Made by a program: the position numbers and the translations under genes. Below, piece after piece: positions 8,242 through 14,710 of a stretch of 54,205 nucleotides of DNA (the stretch's first letter is position 1; every line of letters starts with the position of its first letter). The notes under the pieces were generated by a model. That model was not told where the DNA came from and searched no databases. It saw only the letters and a program-made list of their open reading frames with translations. Where the stretch lies: NCBI GenBank assembly GCA_009691715.1, contig SIAN01000028.1:1-54205 (forward strand), written 5' to 3'. This DNA is from Planctomycetota bacterium (GTDB lineage: Bacteria; Planctomycetota; B15-G4; SIAN01).

Positions 8242-8943
8242 TCAAGTTGTACTTTCCGAAGCTGCTGACGTCAGGGGAGCCCGGAGGAGCGGAGCGACGA
8301 CGGGCTCCCCTGGCAGCTTCGCCGGCGGCGCTGGTGGCATGTAGCCCAGCGCACTGTGCGGCCTGACTTCGTTGTAGTGCCGCCGCCAGCCTTCGATGAC
8401 GACCTTGGCCTCTTGGAGCGTCTCGAAGATCTCGCCATTCAGCAGCTCGTCGCGCAGATTGCCGTTGAAGCTCTCGCACGCGGGGTTCGTGCTGAGGTAC
8501 CCGACGCGCCGGGCGTGCTGGAAAAACGCGCTCAACGACTCGCGGTAGCGGAGGATCGTGGCGGGGGCGACGCCGTCCTTCAGGGTCTTTGTCGTGATGA
8601 ACCCAAGCCGATCGTTGGTCGAGACCTCGTCGAGGAACCGGTCCCCTACGAACTCGAAGACGGCCCGCAGGCGGCCGATGTCCGTCGCGTGCGACTTCGG
8701 GCGCTTGCGCGAGCGACTGTACGCCTCGTACTCGTCGAGGAACCCGAGGACGGTCTTCGCCACCCGCGGCACCGCCCGCTCGACGGTGACGACCGTCCCG
8801 CGCCGGAGGCTCATCTCGACCTCGCAGCGCAGGTCCTCAGCGACCTTGCGATTTTCGGTCTTCAGAGAGCGTCGCAGTTGGCCGGTCGCCGTCCCGTGCC
8901 TTACCCACCAGACCTTTCCACGCCGGAAGAGCGTGACCCTCAC
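8242..8943 (-). CDS. Chimera: tyrosine recombinase N terminus fused to IS3-type transposase C terminus
   Basis: The 233-residue product starts at GTG 8943, preceded by AGAGGAG five bases upstream, which I prefer to the open frame reaching 9021. Residues 1-154 are a tyrosine recombinase N terminus: an arm-binding segment (LFRRGKVWWVRHG) and a core-binding domain ending in FFQHARRVGYLSTNP. At about 8480 it passes in frame into the tail of an IS3-type transposase (CESFNGNLRDELLNGEIF, GWRRHYNEVRPHSALGY). The recombinase catalytic domain (Arg, His-x-x-Arg, Tyr) is absent, and only the last DDE segment remains, so neither enzyme can be active. It begins 139 bases from the 3' end of the initiator tRNA gene, where an integrative-island integrase would sit. 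Confidence 0.8.
   Translation of the reverse strand: MRVTLFRRGKVWWVRHGTATGQLRRSLKTENRKVAEDLRCEVEMSLRRGTVVTVERAVPRVAKTVLGFLDEYEAYSRSRKRPKSHATDIGRLRAVFEFVGDRFLDEVSTNDRLGFITTKTLKDGVAPATILRYRESLSAFFQHARRVGYLSTNPACESFNGNLRDELLNGEIFETLQEAKVVIEGWRRHYNEVRPHSALGYMPPAPPAKLPGEPVVAPLLRAPLTSAASESTT
8272..8312. repeat. Perfect 12-bp inverted repeat
   Basis: Arms 8272-8283 and 8301-8312 are perfect reverse complements (CAGGGGAGCCCG), separated by 17 bases. They lie within the 3' coding end of the chimeric gene, in the transposase-derived part. It may be an element end or a transcription stop inside the reading frame. Confidence 0.5.
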
Positions 8944-8994
8944 GCGGGCTCCTCTCAGCCGGTTGCTCGCATCGCTCCGGCTGGGAGTAGGCAC

Positions 8995-9018
8995 AAAAAA
9001 AGCACAGCCGCTTTTTTG
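8995..9018. terminator. Bidirectional terminator-like hairpin
   Basis: Arms 8996-9003 (AAAAAAGC) and 9010-9017 (GCTTTTTT) flank a six-base loop, so both strands show a hairpin with a U tract. It lies between the chimeric integrase start and the tRNA gene, after a stronger hairpin on the tRNA strand. Confidence 0.5.
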
Positions 9019-9035
9019 CACCGCCGAAAACGAAA

Positions 9036-9068
9036 GCGGGCGGACCAGCCCAAAGGCTTGTCCGCCCG
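9036..9068 (-). terminator. Rho-independent terminator of the initiator tRNA gene
   Basis: A perfect 9-bp stem (9037-9045 with 9060-9068, CGGGCGGAC) continues inward through a further AGCC/GGCT pairing. On the minus strand it is followed by CTTTCGTTTTC. It lies 14 bases downstream of the tRNA 3' end. Confidence 0.7.
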
Positions 9069-9081
9069 AGAGTTATCGGCG

Positions 9082-9107
9082 TGGTAGCGGGGGTAGGATT
9101 CGAACCT
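9082..9107. other. Possible attachment-site region (tRNA 3' end)
   Basis: The 3' end of the initiator tRNA gene faces the recombinase remnant 139 bases away. Integrative elements commonly use the tRNA 3' end as attachment core. No second copy was found by eye inside the window; a partner copy would be expected left of position 1. Confidence 0.3.
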
Positions 9108-9157
9108 ACGACCTCCGGGTTATGAGCCCGACGAGCTGCCAGCTGCTCCACCCCGCG
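9082..9157 (-). tRNA. Initiator tRNA-Met (anticodon CAU)
   Basis: The 76-nt minus-strand sequence folds into a complete cloverleaf with encoded CCA (9082-9084). The anticodon loop is CTCATAA. The anticodon stem ends in three consecutive G-C pairs, and position 1 (C) faces U at position 72 as a mismatch. Both are hallmarks of the initiator tRNA, not the elongator. The T loop TTCGAAT is standard. The 3' end points toward the island with the integrase remnant. Confidence 0.93.
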
Positions 9158-9294
9158 TCCGTTCGTACTGCTGGGTCCGGCGCCTTGCGGCACTGGCTGG
9201 CGATCCTTCGACCGAGATCGAAGGGCCGGGGACAGTACGGTTGGTTGCGGCTGGTTGCAAGGACGGGGCCGCATGGGATGGCGCGGCTCCGGGA

Positions 9295-9561
9295 TCAGCT
9301 GGGGCGCGCCCACTGGTTCGGGGGTGGGAGCCAGCCGGCGAGGGCCAGGATCAGGAGCGTGACGGAGGCGATCGCGACGATCACGATCGTGACGGCGCCG
9401 GCGAGGGCGGCGGATCCGAGTTGGGGCTGCTCCTTGGCCCAGCTGCGGGCGGATTTGAAGACGATCGCGGGCAGCGGCACGAGTGTCAGGAAGAGGGCGA
9501 CGAAACAGAACGGCAGCGCGTCTTCGAGCTGGCTGCCGGTCAGTCCGAACGGTGGATTCAC
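9295..9561 (-). CDS. Small membrane protein, 88 aa
   Basis: The start is GTG 9561, with GGGGAG seven bases upstream. The open frame continues to 9720, but the extra residues are Gly/Arg/Pro-rich and unlikely. The protein has two membrane helices: about 15-35 (PFCFVALFLTLVPLPAIVF) and about 50-75 (ALAGAVTIVIVAIASVTLLI). The short charged linker contains SARSWAKEQPQ. I do not recognise a family. It stands alone between tRNA-Met and the divergent NYN gene. Confidence 0.6.
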   Translation of the reverse strand: MNPPFGLTGSQLEDALPFCFVALFLTLVPLPAIVFKSARSWAKEQPQLGSAALAGAVTIVIVAIASVTLLILALAGWLPPPNQWARPS

Positions 9562-9713
9562 TGCGGGGCTCCCCTCGGGGTTCAGGCGCGTCCGCGATGG
9601 TCGCGGGAGTATTGCGCAGGCGCCTACGCCGACGGTCGACCGGCCGTTCGGTCGCCCCGCTCGGCCACCGCTTTCTGGATTCGCGCCGAGGACGCCCCTA
9701 ACCTCCGCCCCCC

Positions 9714-10694
9714 ATGGCAACTGAAGCGCAGCTGAATGAGCATCGGATCGCGGCGTTCTTCGACTTCGAGAACATCATCCAGGGCGTCCGCGACGCCAAC
9801 TACGACAAGTTTCGGCTCGAGCTGATCCTCGATCGTCTCGTCGAGAAGGGGAAGATCGTCTACAAGCGCGCCTACTGCGACTGGAGCCGCTTCCGCGACA
9901 ACAAGAACGACTTCCACGAGGCGTCGGTCGAGTTGATCGACATCCCGACCAAGCGCATCAGCGGCAAGAACTCCGCCGACATCCGCATGGTCGTCGACGC
10001 GCTCGACCTCTGCTACCAGCGCGACCACATCACGGCGTTCGCGCTCATCTCCGGCGACAGCGACTTCTCCCCGCTGGTGAACAAGCTCACGGAATACAAC
10101 AAGTACATCATCGGCATCGGCGTCAAGAACTCGACGTCGGAGCTGCTGGTGTCGGTCTGCGACGAGTTCATCTTCTACGAGGACCTCGTCCGCGAAAAGA
10201 CGCGGCTGCGCCAGCAGCAGCAGCGTCCGGCCGCCGTCCAGGCCGCGGCCGCCGCCGCGAAGATCGACACCGGCGAAGGCGGCAAGCAGACCGAGCTGTT
10301 CGAGCTGGTGATGGACGCGTTCGCCGCGCTGCAGCGCGAGAACTACGACCACATCTGGGGCTCGATGATCAAGCAGCAGATCAAGCGCAAGAAGCCGCAG
10401 TTCACCGAAGCCTACTTCGGCTTCCGCAACTTCTCCGACGTGCTTGACGGTGTGAAGCGCGCCGGCCTCGTCGAACTCAAGCGCGACCAGCGCAGCGGCA
10501 GCTACGAAGTGTTCGAGAGCGGTGGCGGCGGCAACCAGGGCGGATCGAGCCCCGACACGCGGCCGGCCCCCGAGTCCCGCCCGCCGCCGGAACCACGCAC
10601 TCCGCCCTCGGGCGCGAACGGTGGCAGCGGCAGCGCGCCTCCACCGCCGAGTCCAGGTCCCGAACTCGGCCCGATGGGCGAACCGCTCAGCTGA
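9714..10694 (+). CDS. NYN-domain ribonuclease-like protein with OST-HTH domain
   Basis: This 326-residue protein has an N-terminal NYN (PIN-like) domain, about 10-160. Acidic residues fit the metal site: D17 (AFFDFENI), D89 (SADIRMVVDAL), and D115 and D117 (ISGDSDFSPLV). Residues about 185-265 (QTELFELVMDAFAALQREN to VELKRDQRSGSYEVFE) match the OST-HTH/LOTUS RNA-binding fold. The tail from about 270 is Gly/Pro-rich and probably disordered. NYN proteins are usually RNases of RNA processing or decay; the substrate here is not known. The ATG lacks a clear Shine-Dalgarno sequence. The gene stands alone and converges on the sulfatase-like gene. Confidence 0.85.
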   Translation: MATEAQLNEHRIAAFFDFENIIQGVRDANYDKFRLELILDRLVEKGKIVYKRAYCDWSRFRDNKNDFHEASVELIDIPTKRISGKNSADIRMVVDALDLCYQRDHITAFALISGDSDFSPLVNKLTEYNKYIIGIGVKNSTSELLVSVCDEFIFYEDLVREKTRLRQQQQRPAAVQAAAAAAKIDTGEGGKQTELFELVMDAFAALQRENYDHIWGSMIKQQIKRKKPQFTEAYFGFRNFSDVLDGVKRAGLVELKRDQRSGSYEVFESGGGGNQGGSSPDTRPAPESRPPPEPRTPPSGANGGSGSAPPPPSPGPELGPMGEPLS

Positions 10695-10703
10695 GCGCTG
10701 GCT

Positions 10704-13097
10704 TCAGCGGCTGCCTTCGGGCTCTGCCAGTAGGTCGAGCGCGAAGCTCGTAGCGAAGTCGAGCCGCTCGAAGGGGCGGGCAACCGCGTCCCGGCGCGTG
10801 AGTTCGTGCCAGCGGAGCAGCCGGGCCTTCAACGCCGGCAGTCGATCGACCGTCTTCCCGTTCGTGCGCGGGCGATCGTCGTCGAACTGGATCACGGTCC
10901 CGTCGCGGCGCATCACCAGCGACGCGTCGTCGCTCTCGAGACCGAGCAACTCCATCGCCCGCGCCTCGCCGGCGACTTCGCCGCGCGCAGTGTGGAAGTA
11001 GGTGTAGCGCGGCACCGCGGTGCCGAACGGCGGAAGCGCGAAAGCCGCGAGGCCAGCGCTCGCAAGAGGCGCCCCTGCAAGCTGGGCGAGCGTCGGCGCG
11101 AGGAACGTCAGGTCGACCAGGTGCGTCACGCGGAGCTTCGGCTGGCGCGGGTCGTAAATCACCAGCGGCACGTGGCGCAGTTCGCGCGCGAGCGAGCTGC
11201 CGGCCGCCGGCGGCGCCGCCATCGCCAGCGTCTCACCGTAGGTGCCAACGACCACCACGATCGTCTTGTCTTCGAGCCCGCTGCGGCGAAGTTGCGTGAG
11301 CACGCGCGCAACCTGCTCGTCGACATAGCGCACTTCGGCGTCGTAGAGACCGATCCACGACGATTGGGACAGCTGGGGGATCACGTCCTCCTCGGCGGCG
11401 ACCGGTCCGTGCGCGCGCGACGGGTCGTTTTGCGTCGAACGCCGCAGTCGCATGTCGATGACGGCACGCCGCATCGCCGCGACGTCCTCGCGCGGCACGA
11501 ACCGCGTGGCCACCACCTCCGGCGGATTGAACGGCCGATGCGGGTCGTGGAGATGGAGGAGAGCGAAGAACTGCCACGCGCCATACCGATGGACCCAATC
11601 GCTGAATTGATCGACAACGCGCGCCGCCGGCTGCTGCGGAAACTCGCGCCAATCGGCGAATCCCTGATCGAAGTTCTTGGAGCGCGTGATCAACGGATTG
11701 GCGGTCGCGCAAAGCGTCGTGCAACCGCGCGCGGCCAGCATCTCCGGCAAGGTGACCAGCGAGTCGGAGAGGAAGCAGCGATCGATGTCGTCGACGCCGT
11801 GGGTCGCCGGGTAGAGCCCGGTGAGAAGCGTGGCGACCGCGGGCCAACTCCAGGTCGAGGAGGCGCGCGCCTGCTCGTAGAGGATGCCCTCGCTGGCCAG
11901 CGCGTCGATCGCCGGCGACGTGCCGCGATCGCTGCCGTAACTCCCGAGATGGTCGGCGCGGAGCGCGTCGACGGCGATCACGACCACGTTCATCCGCTCG
12001 CTCGAGGCCTGCACGCGCGCGCGCCACTCCTGCCGGACGACGCGCGGACGCCCGAACCCGGCGCGCACCTCGGCAAGCCCGCCGCCTTGGCCGCGGAGCG
12101 CGAAGCCGATGCGGGCGGTTCGTTCCTCAAGCGCGGTCAGCGCGACTTCGCAATCGATCCAGCGGCGGTCCTCGGGGCGCTCCTGCGGGCGCAGCACGTT
12201 CGTCTGCACCTCCACGCCGTCCACCAGCACGGCGAACGTCAGCAACTGCGACGGCGGGTTGACGGTCACGACCGCGGCGCGATCGACGGCGATGCTGAAG
12301 CGCAGTCGCGATTGGCGCATGAGTTCGACGTCGAACTCGATCGCGGCGCCGACCGGGAGCAGGAGCGACGGCAGGTTGCCGCCCGGCGTCCGCCCGTCGC
12401 GCGGAGCGATCAGCGACCCGACGCTCGGCCTCTGCCCGCCGGGTGCCGGAGCGATGCGCGCCTCCGCGATCTCGTCGAGCAGGTCGTCGACGACGGTCTC
12501 CATCTCGAGGTGGAGGCGGCGCCGCTCGAACACGACGACCAGCGTGAGCAGGGCGCCGCCGCCGAGCAGGAGCACCGCCGAGGTCGTCACGAGCCGGGTC
12601 GCCGGCGCCCACTGGAAGATCGTTCGCTTCGGCGAGGTCGCGAAGCGTTCGAGCGCCGCCAGGATCACCGCCGCCGTGACGACGACGGCCCAACCCTGGC
12701 CGCCACGCAGTGAGTCGATGCCGGGAACGTAGCGCGGCGGCCCATCGGGCCAACCAATCATGGAAACGCCACACGCCAGCGCGACGAGCCCGCCGCGAAC
12801 CAGCGCCAGGGCCACGCGCCGCGGACGCGGGATCATCGCCAGCAACGGCACCAACCACCAAGTCCGCGCGGTCGCGTCGACGACATGCTCGACCAAGTGC
12901 TCGGCGAGCAGGGTGCCGCTCTCTTCGTCGGCGGTCGCATCGACGACCGCCTGCAGCGCCGCGCGCACGAAGGCGAGCGCGAACGCGATCCAGAGCGCGA
13001 TCAGCAGCCGATCACCAAGCGTCACGACCGGACCGTCCGACGAAGGGGCGGTGGTCGCGGCGGGAGCGGACGTCGACGAGACAGTGGCCGGGTCCAT
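10704..13097 (-). CDS. Membrane-anchored sulfatase-like hydrolase
   Basis: The product has 797 residues from ATG 13097; GTG 13109 is an alternative and neither has a clear ribosome-binding site. The N-terminal 200 residues hold several membrane helices (LLIALWIAFALAFVRAAL, AVVVTAAVILAAL, SAVLLLGGGALLTLVVVF), so the catalytic part is probably periplasmic. A beta-rich segment follows, then the sulfatase/alkaline-phosphatase fold from about 370 (MNVVVIAVDALRADHLGSYG). The nucleophile region reads WSWPAVATLLTGLYPATHG. The family motif is C/S-x-P-x-R, and here the Arg position is Val, so true sulfatase activity is doubtful. LHLHDPHRPFNPP and VVVGTYGETL are further family segments. It starts 30 bases from a divergent membrane gene. 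Confidence 0.8.
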   Translation of the reverse strand: MDPATVSSTSAPAATTAPSSDGPVVTLGDRLLIALWIAFALAFVRAALQAVVDATADEESGTLLAEHLVEHVVDATARTWWLVPLLAMIPRPRRVALALVRGGLVALACGVSMIGWPDGPPRYVPGIDSLRGGQGWAVVVTAAVILAALERFATSPKRTIFQWAPATRLVTTSAVLLLGGGALLTLVVVFERRRLHLEMETVVDDLLDEIAEARIAPAPGGQRPSVGSLIAPRDGRTPGGNLPSLLLPVGAAIEFDVELMRQSRLRFSIAVDRAAVVTVNPPSQLLTFAVLVDGVEVQTNVLRPQERPEDRRWIDCEVALTALEERTARIGFALRGQGGGLAEVRAGFGRPRVVRQEWRARVQASSERMNVVVIAVDALRADHLGSYGSDRGTSPAIDALASEGILYEQARASSTWSWPAVATLLTGLYPATHGVDDIDRCFLSDSLVTLPEMLAARGCTTLCATANPLITRSKNFDQGFADWREFPQQPAARVVDQFSDWVHRYGAWQFFALLHLHDPHRPFNPPEVVATRFVPREDVAAMRRAVIDMRLRRSTQNDPSRAHGPVAAEEDVIPQLSQSSWIGLYDAEVRYVDEQVARVLTQLRRSGLEDKTIVVVVGTYGETLAMAAPPAAGSSLARELRHVPLVIYDPRQPKLRVTHLVDLTFLAPTLAQLAGAPLASAGLAAFALPPFGTAVPRYTYFHTARGEVAGEARAMELLGLESDDASLVMRRDGTVIQFDDDRPRTNGKTVDRLPALKARLLRWHELTRRDAVARPFERLDFATSFALDLLAEPEGSR

Positions 13098-13127
13098 GTC
13101 GCGCGGCACGATACGATCGCCGGCGGC

Positions 13128-14276
13128 ATGACGCAGAACTCCACCGATCCAGTGCTGTCGTTTCCGGCGATCGTCGGCTTGACGCTTCTGGCCGCGGTGC
13201 TAAGGCTCCCCGGACTCGCTGACCTTCCATTCGCGGTCGAGGAGTCGATCCGCGCCCCGCGCTGGATCGCTGGATGGCTCGGCGCGACACCGTTCGCGGC
13301 ACGCGCGATCGCGGCGACGGCGGGATTGCTGGCGGTGCCGCTTGCGGCGGCATGGCTCGCGCCGCGCGTGGGGCGCGGCTGCGCACTCGCCGCGGCGCTG
13401 CTGATTGCGGCGTGTCCGTGGCACGTCCACGCATCGCGCCTGGCGACGCTCGACAGTGTCGTGTTCCTGACGAGCTTCGCGGCGGCCACTGCGATCGCTG
13501 GCGGCTGGCCTGCCGGCCGCGGCGCGCGGGCAAGGCGGCTGCTGTGGCTCGCGACGACGGGACTCGCGGCGGTTTTCCTCGCGAGCCAGATGGACGGACG
13601 TGCCGGCAGCCGTTGGTTGCCGTTCCTTTGCGGCGATCTCGCCGTCGGTTTGCTCGGATTCGCGGCGCTCGCGCCTTGGTCGCGCGCTGCCGCCCCGCGC
13701 GGGCAGTTGGCCGGGGCGCTGGCGCTGCTGCTGTTGGCGCTGCCGCGCTTCCTGCCGGCGGACGTGGCGGCCGCGTGGCAGGCGCCGCTGCAGGCGTCGA
13801 TCGCGGCAGTCGTGGTGCTCGCCGCGGCGCTCGTCCTCGGCCGACTGTTCGAAGCAGTGACCAGCCACCGCGCGACGCTCGCGCTTTGCTGCCTGGCGCT
13901 GGTGCCGTGCCTGCCCGCTCTGATCGCCGAGCATCAGGACGCTGGCCGCTTCGACCTCGCCGCGCTGGCCGAGCCATTCCGCGAACGCCGCAAAGTGGGT
14001 GAGCCGCTCTACGCGGCCTGCCCGGAACTGACCGCGCGATCGCTCGGCGCGGCGGCGCAGCCGATCGAGCTGGTGCTGAGCGACAAGGTCGTGCTGCCGC
14101 GCCCCGATCGCGCGGCCTGGGTCCTGCTGCTGCTGGAACGCGGCGAACTGATCGCCGAGCTGCCGCTCCCGCCCGATTTCGAGTCGCGCTTCGAGTTGGT
14201 CGCCCGCTCGGCCCACCGCCGCTTCGACCTGCGCCGCTACGAAGCGCGCCTCTACCGCTGCGAGGCGGCCCGATGA
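13128..14276 (+). CDS. Polytopic membrane protein, glycosyltransferase-39-like
   Basis: This 382-residue protein starts at ATG 13128; the frame is open further upstream but overlaps the sulfatase-like gene. It has about nine hydrophobic helices (VGLTLLAAVLRLPGLADLPF, AATAGLLAVPLAAAWLAP). The early acidic loop FAVEESIRAPRW and PWHVHASRLATLDS resemble PMT/ArnT-type membrane glycosyltransferases, though it is shorter than the usual 500-plus residues. The C-terminal 110 residues are soluble. Assignment to the GT39 type is tentative. The stop overlaps the ruvX start by four bases, so the two are co-translated. Confidence 0.65.
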   Translation: MTQNSTDPVLSFPAIVGLTLLAAVLRLPGLADLPFAVEESIRAPRWIAGWLGATPFAARAIAATAGLLAVPLAAAWLAPRVGRGCALAAALLIAACPWHVHASRLATLDSVVFLTSFAAATAIAGGWPAGRGARARRLLWLATTGLAAVFLASQMDGRAGSRWLPFLCGDLAVGLLGFAALAPWSRAAAPRGQLAGALALLLLALPRFLPADVAAAWQAPLQASIAAVVVLAAALVLGRLFEAVTSHRATLALCCLALVPCLPALIAEHQDAGRFDLAALAEPFRERRKVGEPLYAACPELTARSLGAAAQPIELVLSDKVVLPRPDRAAWVLLLLERGELIAELPLPPDFESRFELVARSAHRRFDLRRYEARLYRCEAAR

Positions 14277-14710
14277 CCGCTCCCGGACGCCGGCTCGCGA
14301 TCGACTACGGCCGCAAGCGGATCGGGCTCGCGCTGTGCGACGGGCTCGGGATCTCGATGCGACCGCTGCCGCCATTGCAGAGCACGACGCTCGACGCGGA
14401 CCTGGTCGCGTTGAAACGCGTCGTGGCGGAGGAGGAAATCGTCGGGGTCGTGATCGGGCTGCCGCTGCAACTCGACGGCGAGATCGGGCGTGCGGCGCAG
14501 GAGGTGGCGCTGTTCGCCGCGGTGCTGCGCGAGCAGCTCAAGCTGCCGGTCGACGAAGTCGACGAGCGGATGACCACCAAGGCGGCGCACGCGCTGATGA
14601 AGTCCGCCGGCCACCGCCACGCCGATCGCCGCCCACGCATCGACAGCACCGCCGCGATGCTGATCCTGAAGACCTGGCTCGAACGCCGGAAGAACGCGCC
14701 GCCCGGTTAG
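14273..14710 (+). CDS. ruvX: Putative pre-16S rRNA nuclease / Holliday junction resolvase RuvX (YqgF)
   Basis: This 145-residue protein is full length for the RNase H-fold YqgF family. Its motifs are AIDYGRKRIGLALCD (D11), VVIGLPLQLDGEIG, VDERMTTKAAHALM and IDSTAAMLIL (D124), which supply the expected acidic active-site residues. In E. coli the homologue trims pre-16S rRNA; a resolvase role is also discussed. The ATG overlaps the stop of the membrane gene (ATGA), and the TAG overlaps the stop of the convergent VWA gene by four bases. Confidence 0.93.
   Translation: MTAPGRRLAIDYGRKRIGLALCDGLGISMRPLPPLQSTTLDADLVALKRVVAEEEIVGVVIGLPLQLDGEIGRAAQEVALFAAVLREQLKLPVDEVDERMTTKAAHALMKSAGHRHADRRPRIDSTAAMLILKTWLERRKNAPPG

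Noticed and set aside
10806..12713. A long plus-strand open frame opposite the sulfatase-like gene
   Set aside because: Its composition is typical of an antisense shadow in high-GC DNA, and the minus-strand frame has recognisable domains.
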